Source: Gnetum montanum
Lineage: Eukaryota; Streptophyta; Gnetopsida; Gnetales; Gnetaceae
Assembly: GCA_015680685.1 (NCBI GenBank)
Contig: MNCI01034266.1
Span: 258,979-322,978, forward strand
Direction: 5' to 3'
DNA: 64,000 nt
The notes beneath the pieces are model-generated. The model saw only the letters and a list, made by a program, of their open reading frames with translations. It had not been told where the DNA came from and did no database searches. The stretch's first letter is position 1; every line of letters begins with the position of its first letter. The position numbers were made by a program, and so were the translations under genes. This document shows positions 48,680 through 60,089 of this stretch, piece by piece.

Positions 48680-50526
48680 AAGAAGTGTGTGGAGTGTGAG
48701 CAGCAGGGTGTGCATAGTAGTGTGAGCAATAGGGCAGGTGAAGCAGTGTGACCATGGTATAGAGTAGTGTGAGCATGAATAACGATGATGAAGGGGAAAT
48801 CAGAAACAAACCAAAGCAAGGGGAAGAAGCAAGCTAGCTTATCATTCATAGAGGAGAGTGAAAAACTGCTTCAACGCCTTCCCCAACCCAAGATTTCATC
48901 ATCGATGGGGACTCTGCACATGTATGTTTTTGTTCCATGGCATTCTATTGCAGATCAAGCACAACGTGAGCCATTAGGGATGCCATTTTTGCTACATTTT
49001 GAAATGAAAATATTTGCTGGATTTTGGGGTTTGTAATGTGATTTTCTCATGTGCATTTTAGGCATCAGGGACATTGCTGGGGTTTTGCATTTCATCATTT
49101 TTTTTGTGGTTGCTGTGTAATGGCCTGAGCATGGGCAGTGTAGGGATTGGTTAGTAGTTTAAGGATTGAAACCACAATGCACCCAGCGTGAGTAACCCAT
49201 GGCACACCGTAGCATGAGAAATGAGGGCATGCCTTAGCATGAGTAATGAGGGCACGCCTCAGCTTGAGTTGCATTACAAGGCGTGTATGGGCCCTGGCGT
49301 GCATTGCAGGGGCATGGGTATTGTGGCCAAGGCACGTTCCTGCAATCTTGTTTCTGTGTGATGATTAGTCAGCTTGAGTAGCTTAGGGCACGTCCAATGT
49401 GAGCAACCTAGGGCATGAGCATGGGTGCAGGGATTGAGAGGGTGTGAGTGCCCCAGGGAAAGTGATTTTTGTGCATTTTTTGGCCTAGGCGTGAGTGCCC
49501 CAGGAACTGCGATTTTTGTGCATTTTTAGCCTAGGTGTGAGTTACCCAGGAAAAACGATATTTATGCATTTTTTTGGCCTAGGCGTGAGTTACCCAGAAA
49601 CTATGATTTTTTGTGCATTTTTTTGGCCTGGGCATGAGTTACCCAGGAACTACGATTTTTTGTGCATTTTTTTGTCCTGGGCGTGAGTTACCCAGGAACT
49701 ACGATTTTTGTGCATTTTTTGGCCTGGGCATGAGTTACCTAGAAACTGCAATTTTTGTGCATTTTTTTGCCTAAGTGTGAGTTACCTAGGAACTACGATA
49801 TTGGTGCATTTTTTTGGCCTGGGCATGAGTTACACAAGAATTGTGATTTTTTGTGCATTTTTTTTGGCTTGGGCATGAGTTACCCAGGAACTGTGATTTT
49901 TGTGCATTTTTTTGGCCTGGGCGTGAGTTACCTAGGAATTGTGATTTTTTGTGCATTTTTTGGCCTAGGCATGAGTTACCTAGGAACTACGATTTTTTGT
50001 GTCTAGGGCTACTTCTCAACTGCTTCTGCTGCATGAGTTGTGTGATTTGCATGGCTTACATCGTGATGTTGCGTTATGTGCATTGCAGCGTGAGCTACCA
50101 ACAGTTTTCATTACAGCGTGACCTACATTGTGAATGTACCTAGTCATGTTTTACTACATTATGCATTGCAACGTGAGTTATTGGAACTAGCACGTAAGCA
50201 ACTAAGAAGGAAGAAAATTATTCGTTTGGTGTTGCTAGTTATTTGTATCCTTTTGTTTTTTTTACTTTCTTGGGCTAGATAGTGACTATACATGTTTTGC
50301 ATTTGCACTTGTGCATTGGATTATTGTGAAATTGATTTTTAAATGTACCCCAGCAAGCATTAGATTAATCAAATAAACATTGATGTCCTTGTCTCATGGG
50401 GTGGGCTTGTGTGTGCATTGAATGTTAGTTACTTGTTGGATTTATTTTCTTATTTATTTATTCTATTTTTAGTTTATATGTTTTACATGTTTTAAGTTAC
50501 TTACCTGAGGTTTTGGCTCTATGCAG
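48680..50526 (-). other. Repeat-rich 3' part of the second element
   Basis: Dense GCGTGAG/GTGAGCA words from 48.69 kb, then the tandem array at 49.45-50.0 kb and an AT-rich stretch ending in an acceptor-like TATGCAG before exon A of the antisense gene. Open frames here come from the repeat and are not genes. Confidence 0.65.
49450..50010. repeat. 46-50-bp tandem array with CCTGGG...CCCAGG hairpin
   Basis: About 12 units, each GTGCATTTTTTGGCCTGGGC followed by GTGAGTTACCCAGGAACTACG. In most units CCTGGG and CCCAGG pair across nine bases (for example 49676-49696). Confidence 0.95.
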
Positions 50527-53500
50527 GGGGCCTAAGCCTTTTCTCCTTGTGGTTGAACTTGTTGGTGTGCTATCTTGGTTTGGCCCTTTGGAACAAAAAA
50601 TGCCTAGTTATGACATGCGGATCGGGGCACATGTAAAATGGTTTTTTCTGAATGTTGGTGCCTTTTTATCATTTATTATGCAGAATTTCAGCATTGTCAT
50701 ATGGTCTTATTTGAGTGAGCAGTTGACTCATGATATTGTTGAGACCATGTTGCCTGGCTCAACACGAGGTGTGTTAGCTTTCATTGTTGACATATATGAG
50801 GGGTTATACGCAGTCAAGGGAGGCGTTTCTAAAGGTCCTAGATCTACACTCTCTTTAACGTGTGTGTGGGGATTACCGTCTTATAGCCATTATAACAGTA
50901 GTAGCACACTTTTTCTAGCCTACCGTGTACATACACTATTCCAAAATCTGCCTGGAACAGTATACAGAGTAGATAGGTATGCTATTTTTTATATGTGTAC
51001 TAACTTTGGTTCTCTTAGCATTATAATCATTGTTTACGTATGAACACTGTTTCTTTCACAAGCACTTTTTTGCTGAGCATGGGTTGCATGAGGATGATAG
51101 TGGGCTTGCCATGGCATGCACAGCTTTGGAGGTGTTCATGATGGACCCCACTCTTCATGTTGCGATGCTAGGCCAAACCAAGGATGATATTGTTAATTAT
51201 CCTAGGCAGTTCTCTAGGGCCTTTGAACATTGTCAAGTTCGCAGTTGGCTACATAAGGATTAGTCTCCAAATGGGCCCATTTTTTCTCAAATGGTTGATC
51301 CTACAGCAAGTGTGCCAACTCCATTTGCTAGTGGTAAATGATTGTGTTCCAGGCTTGATTTTCATTTTTGTTATACCATTTCTTATCATGTTCTTAATTT
51401 TTTTTCAATGTCTCCTATGTATTTTCTACAATGACCATTCCCCTTGATGAGGTTACAGTCATATCCGGGTGCACTAAGGCCACCCTTTGTATGAAGTTTG
51501 GAGAGACAGAGGAGTCACAACGGTGGTTGCACAAGAAGGCACCTAAACAAATCATCAGCTGCCTTACCAGCACAGGCTTACTGGACCTATTTACTGCCTT
51601 GATGCCCAACGTTCCAATGACTGAAATGGTTGCCATTGTTGACTCTTTTAACAATGATGTCTCCTATTTTACTACATGAGTTTAGGGAGTTAAGGTGTCC
51701 TTACACCTCACCGCTGAATTCTTTTCTGATCTTTTTGGCATACCAGCAGATGGTGCTAAGGTGGTAGTGAATAGGGGAACTAGAGAAGGTCGCATGATCA
51801 AGGAACTGGAAGACTGGCTAGGTATACCATAGGGTGTTAAGGGTTTCACCATGTAAGCTGATACTTGCTTAATGGAGGTAAATTTTCTGTACCTGCTCCT
51901 TAGAGCACGAGCATTTCCTAAGTATCTTTCCCAAACAAGAAGTTTTGGGGTTGAGTTTGCACGTGTTATGAGCTTGGTCTTGGAGACTAGCATGTGCTAC
52001 AACTGGGCTCAGTTCCTTGTATTATGTCTCTATGGAGAGATCATCAGGATACATTTCAACATTGATGCTAGGTCCCACTTCACCTTTTCTTTTTTCGTGG
52101 GCTATCTCTGTAGGTTCTTCGAGTTCTTAGTGGTCTATGGAGATAATGATTATGTGTTAAGGGATTGTTCAAAGTTCTCTCACCCATGGATCTGTCATCT
52201 ATTTAACACCACTAGATCCCAAGATCCACCTGAAGGCATCGAGGAGTCAGTCTCTATCACAATAGGGGGCACTGCCAGTCGTTCCCACCATTTGCGTGAT
52301 AGCTTGGGGTTGAATCCACCCAAGCTACACACAAGTGTTAGTAGATCTAAGTGCTTGATCCAGGAGACCGTGGGGAAGGTCAAGGCTAAGGTGAAAAGGG
52401 ATGAGCATCTGAGAGATCCTGTTATGAAGACAAGGCCATCGAAGGAAAAGAAGATTCAATTCACCTTGCCAAGAGTGGGTAAGTATTATCTTTATTTTTT
52501 TATTATTACTATTTTTTCTTTTTTTTGTTTTAAATGTTTTTTTTACTTTTTGAATTCATTTGCTTACTTAAATATGCCTATCTATTATGTCATGATAACT
52601 TTAGATTTTTTGGTATTAACAGAGGGTACCCCCAAGAGGGAAAGGGAAGAATTAGCTGCAATGGGTGAGCCTAAAATGGTTATCACTAGGTGTGATGAAG
52701 AGGAGGAAATGAGAGAAGAAGGAGTTGAGGCTATTCCCATTTTACTGGAAGAGGATGAAATGGGTACCATGGAAGTGACACTTGCTGAGGCTTTGGATGC
52801 CCTTAAGCATTCAAGCAAGGGGAAAGGTGTTTTTGATGGTTTCTTTGATGGGTCTCTACACCTTGGTGATCCGCTTGAGCTAACCACCAAGGGGTCCCTT
52901 GGTACATTTTGTTAGTTTCATCTGCATTTTGTACTCCTTATCTTTGTACATTATTTTGATTATCATGACTTTTCTTAACATCAGACATGGATGCTAAGGT
53001 GCTCGAAGCACATGCATCTCAAGATGATGTATCAGAGTTATAGGCCCCAGTTGAGGTGCCTTCCTATATAGATTCAACATCCACCAATCCATTGAGGCCA
53101 TGGCATGAGATGCCCAATAAAGTAGACTTTGTTACTGGCATCGTCAACGATGTTGTTGCTCATCTGAGATAGGCTCATCTTGAATTAGGTGTGTACTTTA
53201 TACTAAGTGCATGAGTTCATTGTGTTTTAGCATCTATTGGAGGTCTCTTGTTGGCTCATATATGTAATGTTTGTACTTGTAGGTGCAAATATTCAATGGA
53301 GTCCTTCTAAGGCTACCCATATTGATGGTCTCTCAGAATTACCCAAAGATATTGAGAAGATCCCAAAAGGGATTTATGATGCAGTTTTAGGTTGTGTTGT
53401 TCCTAATGCCAAGTCTTTCTGGACTTGCAGGCGCTCAATTGAATAGTTATGGCTTGAAATTCAATCATTGAAGGAAAATATGGAAAAGATGACAGAGGAG

Positions 53501-54337
53501 AGGAATGACTTGCAAGCTTATTATGATTTTGCCTTTGCTAGATTGGTAGGTGATAGTACTTGGTGTACATCCAAGATCACCTATGGACATTATTGGACAA
53601 GCTTGAATAACAAGGTGTAGGTGATTCGGGATTTGGCCAAACAGAGGGCCCAGATGGATTTGTTGAATCAGAAGTACCATGATTGGAAATCCTTCACATC
53701 CAAAGTACGTAAATGGGGGTAGGATCAAAAAGATCATAAGCACCAATATAAAAANTAGAGGGCCCAGATGGATTTGTTGAATCAGAAGTACCATGATTGG
53801 AAATCCTTCACATCCAAAGTATGTAAATGGGGGTAGGATCAAAAAGATCATAAGCACCAATATAAAAAATGGTTGAAAGAAGAATCAGTGGAACGTTGCC
53901 AATTGGAAATGTTCGTAGAGGGGCTAGGCTTACACTCATCCTATGAGAAGTTTGTTGAATGTACAAAAGTGGAGGGGTCTCCTAAGAGATCCATTACCAC
54001 TGCCTTTGGGGAAGCTTCAACAAGTATGTTCTCTCTTGAGCACCCTTCCTAGTCTTTAGTGGACAAGGGTAAAACCTTAGCCAATATCGACCTCAGACTT
54101 GAGAAAGACTGGGCATGCGTGCCCGAAGAAGAGATTCTACAGCACCTGGAAGCTAACCTCAGGCCTTCCCCACCAGTGAGTGTTTTATCACTTTTAATCA
54201 CCTCCCATTTCTTAATACTTTGCACTATTAAATTGTTTGTTTGTGTTTACTTATTTTCTTGTTTCTGTTCATTTTTGTTTTTATTTTCTTATAGGGACAT
54301 GGTGGTGAGGTTGGCCCCAGTGGGATGGGAGCTGTGA
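50527..54337 (+). pseudogene. Antisense intron-bearing gene, copy 2
   Basis: Clearest exon structure: A 50527-50976 (LLVVELVGVLSWFGPLEQK to PGTVYRVDR, donor AG|GTATG); B about 51058-51333 (ALEVFMMDP); C 51431-52478 (EVTVISG, KFGETEESQRWL, GLLDLFTALMPNVPMTEMV, FFSDLFGIPADG, FFEFLVVYGDND, FSHPWICHLF); D 52623-52901, acidic with LAEALDALKHSSKGKG; E 52985-53188; F 53283-54175 with coil-like LKENMEKMTEERNDL and VPEEEILQHLEANL; G 54295-54337. It would encode roughly 900-1000 residues of unknown function. Stops in B, C, E and F, mostly TAG, make it a pseudogene. A 112-bp duplication around an N in exon F is probably an assembly error. The acceptor before C seems lost (CTACAA). Confidence 0.83.
53643..53868. 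repeat. 112-bp near-exact duplication around a single N
   Basis: 53643-53754 and 53757-53868 differ at one position (ACG/ATG) and are separated by N (53755) and one base. The homologous exon at 62.9 kb has only one copy. Probably an unmerged contig overlap. Confidence 0.9.
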
Positions 54338-55146
54338 TGTAGAAGATTTTGAGGACTAGCCCCCTCCTAATGCTAGTGCATAGTTTGGCTCGTTAGTCTT
54401 ATTAGTCTTTTTAGTGGTTTTGTTGGTTTGTTATTTTTTTTGTCTTTTAGTTCTTCAGTTCTTTTTGTTACTTTTGGGATATGTGAAGACAAATGTAACA
54501 TAATCATGGTGTAATATGTCATCATCCTATTACTATGTTGGCACTCCATATTACATATGTTTATATATTTTGTTTTTATTTTTTTTTAGTTTATTTGTGA
54601 ACATAAATGTAAACCGGAATCATGTCTGGCAAAAAACATAAAAGGAACATTGTAACTTGCAAAATGTGAACAATAATAACGTAGCGAAGTTTCAGTAAAT
54701 TGGTGGTATACTATGCTCTAGTTTAAAGCCATTTCGGGCTACATGCGTCAGTTTAAAGTCATGATGGACTATTGCATCTTTGCCAAAGAAAAGGAGGAGA
54801 TTGTAGTTTTTTCGGTGAATTTTTAAAAAAGGAACCGGCTATTTCTGACCATGGCTAGTTTAACATTGTTGCAGACGTTTGGTAGTTTAAAGTCATTCCA
54901 GATGCTTGATGGTTCGTCTCAATTTTTGATCTATTTCTTTAATTTTCGTAATTTGCTGTGGAGGATGGGACTTGTAGGCATGATCTTGTACTCACCATCC
55001 CCCTTGCTAGATACGTCAAATGGTAGTTCTGACCATAGGACATTCGTGGAAATGGCTCCTATGTCTGCATCTTCTAATGCTTTTTCTACTTTAGGAGGGT
55101 CATAGTTTGGAGATTGACCATTTTCTAGGGCTTGACTAGTGTTGTC
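54338..55146. other. Spacer between antisense gene and protease, second element
   Basis: T-rich start after the antisense stop, then a few AGTTTAAAGCCATTTCGGGC-like words at 54.72-54.90 kb, the positional counterpart of the array at 25.5-25.9 kb. No coding motif. Confidence 0.6.
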
Positions 55147-56055
55147 CTACTTAGGTTTAGAGAGTTCAATCTCTGACTCTTGGTTCGCTCCTATGTGTGA
55201 GGAAGTGAGTGATGTTGCCACATCCCCGTGTATTACGATTTCACCACCTTCATAGGGTAGGTGAATTTCTTGGTGGATTGGTGATGATACAACTTTTAAT
55301 TGAGCTAACCAAGGTTGTCCCAAAATTATATTGAAACTCGACATCTCATCAACAACTACAAATTCGACCGATGTGGGGAACCGGTCCCCTACTATGAAAT
55401 CCAAGGTAACAATGCCTTTTACTATGACACGGGAACCACTGAAAGATTTCAAGAATGATGTTGTTGTTGGTCGTATTTGCTCTATGAGGCCCAGTCGTTC
55501 AATGATAGAAAAAGGTATTACATTGGTTGTCGCCTCATCAATGACATGCACTCTATGTATCTTAAATTGATTAACTTGTATTGTTATGAACATAGGGGTG
55601 GTAGTGACTTCCCTTATTTTTTGGTCTTGTTTAATGTTGTTGGCATGAAATCCTAAAGATGTGGACCTCAATTCTTGATGTGGAGACAACACAACGTAAA
55701 TAGATGGCTCATTTGTAGGAAGGTCTTCGCTAACAGGGATTGAAGTTAGCATACACACTAGAGCTTCCCTATGTACCTGAGAGGTCATTACTAGGTCATA
55801 TAGACTTAAGGAAGTGTTTTTTTGTTTTAAGGCTTGTGTAACCTGGGTTAGGACATTGGCTAAGTCTTTGCTATTTAGAATGTTTTTGTCTATTGAGACT
55901 TGATCCATTTGACCCAACATTTGTATTTCTCGGGGAAGAGTTTTTGTGTTGTTAGCTATAACTATTGGATTTGGGACACTGGATACTTTCAAGTTCTTGT
56001 CTTTACAACTCTTGCTAGATTGATCAACAACTGGAACCATAGGGACGATGTTCAA
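55147..56055 (-). CDS. pro: Protease domain of the second element, open over 302 codons
   Basis: Longest uninterrupted retroelement frame in the window. It includes a pre-protease segment (VTQALKQKNTSLSLYDLVMT at about 80-100), then ITIQVNQFKIHRVHV, the active-site loop reading VIDEATTNVIPFSI in place of VDDGTATNVIP, TTTSFLKSFSGSR, VVVDEMSSFNIILGQPWLA and HLPYEGGEIVIHGD. The catalytic Asp-Asp-Gly has become Ile-Asp-Glu, so the product is probably inactive although open. The start is the first Met after a stop; the frame of gag lies upstream. Confidence 0.85.
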   Translation of the reverse strand: MNIVPMVPVVDQSSKSCKDKNLKVSSVPNPIVIANNTKTLPREIQMLGQMDQVSIDKNILNSKDLANVLTQVTQALKQKNTSLSLYDLVMTSQVHREALVCMLTSIPVSEDLPTNEPSIYVVLSPHQELRSTSLGFHANNIKQDQKIREVTTTPMFITIQVNQFKIHRVHVIDEATTNVIPFSIIERLGLIEQIRPTTTSFLKSFSGSRVIVKGIVTLDFIVGDRFPTSVEFVVVDEMSSFNIILGQPWLAQLKVVSSPIHQEIHLPYEGGEIVIHGDVATSLTSSHIGANQESEIELSKPK

Positions 56056-58703
56056 TGTGTGGGTTTTGGCGGTCCTAACTCATGACCGTGACGCTCTTTT
56101 TCTAGACATTCCCTGGTTAGTTGGTCAATGAGGCGTTCTTGTGAGGGTTGTGGGGGTACTATTGGGGGTGGTACATCAGAGTGTTGCAGCACCTGAATCA
56201 TGAATGGAGTAGGTTGAGTCTGCGATGGCACGTTTGCTGTTGCAACCACTGGGTGTACCCAGATGACAAATGGTTTTCGTGGTGTAGGAGGTGTATGTGT
56301 GGCAACGAGAGCTTGTGGAGATGTTAGTGTAGATACAGTTTCAGTAGGTACACAAATCACAAAAGGCCTTCATGGGGTGTCTTGTTCATTGCTGACATGG
56401 ATGGTGTTAACCACATAGGGTAGCTCCTTGGTGTTAAGAGGATCTTTGTAGACTCCCATAGTCTGATTTTGAGGTCTTATTGGGTTGGCCTCATCAAAGA
56501 CTATCTGACCTCTATCAATCATACGTTGTATGTCTTGTTTTAGGGTAAAGAAGTAATTGGTTCCATGTCCACATCATTGGTGATACTCACAGAATTTGTC
56601 CAACCTAAAACCTCTTGGAATAGGGGGTTCATTAGCCATTTCCAACATTGGGTTTTTAACCAATTCATAGTATCAATCATGTTTTTGAGATGTTGTAGGA
56701 GATATCTGCTTATGTTGCATCAATCCAACTTTTAGAAGTTGGCCCAGTAGTTGCAAAGGTTTCATAGGCAAGGGTGTGTACTAGGTAGGGTCTTTTTGTT
56801 CAAAGGTACGAGTATGACTCATGTTAGTAGTTTGGGCAAAAGAGGGTTCAGGTGTAGGTGCAGGAATAGTTTCTTCATGACTAGTGGGGGCAGCGGGTTG
56901 TTTCCCCTTTGGCCTTGCATTGTTGGGTTGAAAGGCCTCTACCATTGCTACAATTGTTGTCTTAGATTTGTCTTTATCGTTCTTCGTATGTTGACTTTTG
57001 AAATTTAAGTAAGCTGGGTCATGACTTGTCTGTGCTGCCTCTTCTATGTTTTTGATTTGGATAAATGCCTGACTCAGAGTGTGAGCATTTAGATAATAAA
57101 GTTTTAACTTAATGAAATCATTCATGACACTCTTGGGGATTATAAGTAAATACGTTTCCGAGATAGGCTCATGAAGTTCGTTAAGGGCAGCGCTCCATCT
57201 TTGGATGAACTTTTGTATAGGCTCTAATGGTGCTTATTTTATTTGGATTAGACTATTTAACATGGCTTCAGACTTCAGGTTATACTTAAAATGGGTAATG
57301 AATTAATGTAACAAATCCTCTAAAGAGGATATGGAGTTACGTGGTAGGGCTTGGTACCAGTCTAAGGCTCTCCTAGTTAAGGACATGGCGAACACACGAA
57401 GGATTGCATGAGGCCATGCTTGAAGCAAGAGACACTCTAATCAAAATGTCACCAGGTGAGCATTTGGATCTCCCTCTCTGTTATACTTGGTCAATTGTGG
57501 AAATGAAATTCCTTTTGGTAGAGTCAATGGTGGCACTGAAGAGCTAATCGGATCATCTTGATAAAAATCCATCACCTTGACTTCTTCAATGTTTTCAATT
57601 TTGAGGCGCTTTACCTCATCAGTTAATGCTTGCATCATTTTTCTAGTTTCTACCAATTCCTAAGCACTAGGTGGACTAGTTGGTTCGTTAGATTTCACAA
57701 GATAATAGTTACATTGTTGTGTGGTTGGTGGGAGAAAGGATTGTAGGGTTGGCGATGGTTGTACTTAAGGGACATTCATGGATGGGATTGTAACAGGTGG
57801 TATGCCATAATGAGCCATTTGATGTTGTTGAATGACAGGTGTGGGCCACTTCCCTATTACAAGTTGTCAGGAAACACTTTAAACCTGTTGAGTTGAAGTG
57901 GTGAAGGGTATTCCTTGGATTTGCACTTGTGGTATGTATTGGACGGATGTAGAAGCAGGTATCACGAATGGCATCCCAATTATTTGGGTTTGGAAGGTTG
58001 CTTCCATATTAGCTTGAGAGGGGAGTTTTTGGGATTTTCCTTGTGAGAGGGAGGATAAATTGGTAATCAGAGGGATAGTGGGAATGGGCATAGTGAATTG
58101 GGTGTTGGTCGTAGGGAGAGTAGGCATAAGGCTAGGTGCTTCTTGTTGAGAGACAGGTGCTTGTGTGCTTGTAAATGCATGAAGAGACATAGTCTCTCCC
58201 ATGAAAGGGTGGAATAATAGGTTTGCATAAGTATGAGGAGTGAGAGTATGGCACGAATCCGCATGTTTGGATTAAGCTGCAAAGTTGTCTTCCTCGTTTC
58301 CATTTTGAGGTTCTATGGTGGGTTGCCACAAGGTTTGATTCCTTGCCATGAGGAGCTGGGATATGAGTTCATGGTGGGATTCAAAGAGGGGAATTACATC
58401 ATATGTTGAAGGGATAAAGTTATGGCCTCCCTTATAGATGAGTTCATAATGTTATTTTACTTCCATTTCTATGCGATCAATGGGTAGGTTGGCTTGGATC
58501 TTTACGCAAATGAAGTTGTATTACTCTGGGGTGAGAATTGTATAGGTGGGGTCTTTTCCTTGTAACCTAAGTGATCGATGGGTTGGCCCTTGACGGTTCA
58601 TCTCCCCAATGGAAACTAAGGGTTTAGCTGCAGTTTCAAGATTTGAGATTTCAGCATTAAGGTCAAAATCGGACAATGTTGCTTTGATCTAGGAAGATTC
58701 CAT
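56056..58703 (-). pseudogene. gag: Gag of the second element
   Basis: From an ATG at 58703: LQGKDPTYTIL, KIQANLPIDRIEMEVK, YELIYKGGHNFIPSTY, a Pro/Thr/Gln-rich part at 57.88-58.2 kb, then the core (VKVMDFYQDDPISSSV, FPQLTKYNREGDPNAHLV near 57.45-57.6, MNDFIKLKLYYLNAHTLSQ near 57.1). The zinc-knuckle-like FCEYHQ-x-CGHGTNYFFTLK lies near 56.6 kb, where the last Cys reads Phe. A Pro-rich linker (PQPSQERLIDQLTRECLEK) near 56.1-56.35 leads to protease. Several stops, mainly TAG and TAA. Confidence 0.86.
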
Positions 58704-58769
58704 ATGTGTAACCAGCTTGACTAGCTAAATTTATGTACTAGCTAAATTTATGTAAACAATGTATGCAAG

Positions 58770-59150
58770 CCTAGCATGAGTGAGCTCAATGTGCATAATA
58801 GGGCTCAACGTGAGCAAGCTTAGCATGCATAATAGGGCTCAACATGTGTAACAAGGCTCAACATGAGCAAGCTTAGCATGCGTAACAGGGCTCAACGTGA
58901 GCGAGCTCAACATGCGTGACAGGGCTCAACATGCGTAACAGGGCTCAGTGTGAGCAAGCTTAGCATGCTTAATAAGGCTCAGCATGAGCAAGCTCAGAGT
59001 GTGTAACAAGGCTCAGCATGAGCAAGCTCACCATGCATAACATGGCTCAACGCGAGCAAGCTTAGCATGCGTAACAGGGCTCAGCGTGAGCAAGCTCAGC
59101 ATGCTTAACAGGGCTCAACATACGTAAATCTTCAACATGAGCAAGCTCAG
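58770..59150. repeat. About 36-bp tandem array in the leader
   Basis: About eleven units of AGCATGCGTAACAGGGCTCA followed by ACGTGAGCAAGCTT. Each holds GCTCA-ACG-TGAGC (for example 58890-58902) and GAGCAAGCTC-type inverted repeats. It sits between the gag ATG and the PBS. Confidence 0.93.
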
Positions 59151-59253
59151 GATGAATAGGCTCAGTGTGAATGAGGGTTTTGGTTTCAGCACTTAATCTG
59201 TGCAACATTTCGAACCATGGGGTGAATAAGGTTTTGTCAAATGGTAAGCAGGA

Positions 59254-59273
59254 GGCCCTGCTTCTAGTGCCAA
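59254..59273 (-). other. Primer-binding site of the second element
   Basis: TTGGCACTAGAAGCAGGGCC on the minus strand, the best preserved example of the family PBS word, starting with TGG as expected for a tRNA CCA end. Confidence 0.7.
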
Positions 59274-59804
59274 TTTTTATACTTTTTGAAATCATCGGCG
59301 TAAGGTTGGAGAAAAATGAACATCAAAAGATCTCCAGAGAGATATAGATGACCCTACCTTCACATGAGGGCAAGCTGGAAAAATGAAGGAAGAGTGCCTT
59401 AGATGGTCTTCACGTAGATCAACCAAGAACTTCCCCAAGCACACGCTAATGACCTACGCTGGGGTTATCGTCCCAAAATGTAAAATGAGAGAACGTAATG
59501 TAACAAAACGTAAATGTGCAATATAAAGTATCAATGTGAACAGAATGTATGTAGAAACATGCAATAAAGTGGAACAATGCAAATAATGAAATGGAACACA
59601 GAATGGAAGGAAAAAATGAAACTATGTTGTATTTATCAATAAGATGTGCACTGGTCAAAATGCAGTCGTGTGTCTGGATCGCAAGTTAGACATTAAGCTC
59701 CGATGCGAGGTGTTTGCAAGCGCTAGGAATCATGTACATCAGGCTCAGGATTACTGGTTTTCTTGCTCCAAAATTGCCAACCCCATTTATGTTAATGAAC
59801 AAGG

Positions 59805-59812
59805 TATTTATA
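59805..59812 (-). promoter_or_regulatory. TATA box of the second element's LTR
   Basis: TATAAATA on the minus strand, in the same relative place as in the LTRs at 30.78 and 38.29 kb. Confidence 0.6.
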
Positions 59813-60089
59813 CATTTTTCTAGGTTTGGGAGTAGGATTTGCGAATGAGGTTAATGGCCATGAGATCCGCAAAAAATGGATCGCGTGACAGGTGTATGAG
59901 GGTAGACTACATTCTGGACTGGGTGCACTGTATCTTACAATGTGTATTTACATTACGCTCATGCATACAATTTGAAGCGCAAGAGCTTGAAAAGCTCACA
60001 AATGTTAGAAATTAAAAAATAAAATCATAATGTACAATAAGAGATTTTGATTTTGGCCTACCTGGCATGTGTCTGGAATGCTCTAGGCC

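Noticed and set aside
49450-50010. Regularly spaced repeats that could suggest a CRISPR array
   Set aside because: There are no unique spacers: the whole 46-50-bp unit repeats with point changes, in plant retrotransposon DNA. It is an ordinary tandem repeat.
49495-50143. Open frames encoding repeated FCAFFGLG...ELPRN-like peptides
   Set aside because: They are translations of the tandem repeat in several frames, without start context or homology.
48680-50526. Calling this the missing left LTR of the second element
   Set aside because: It does not share the family inner block, ends or TATA position with the LTR at 59287-60998; it is the repeat-rich region next to the antisense gene.
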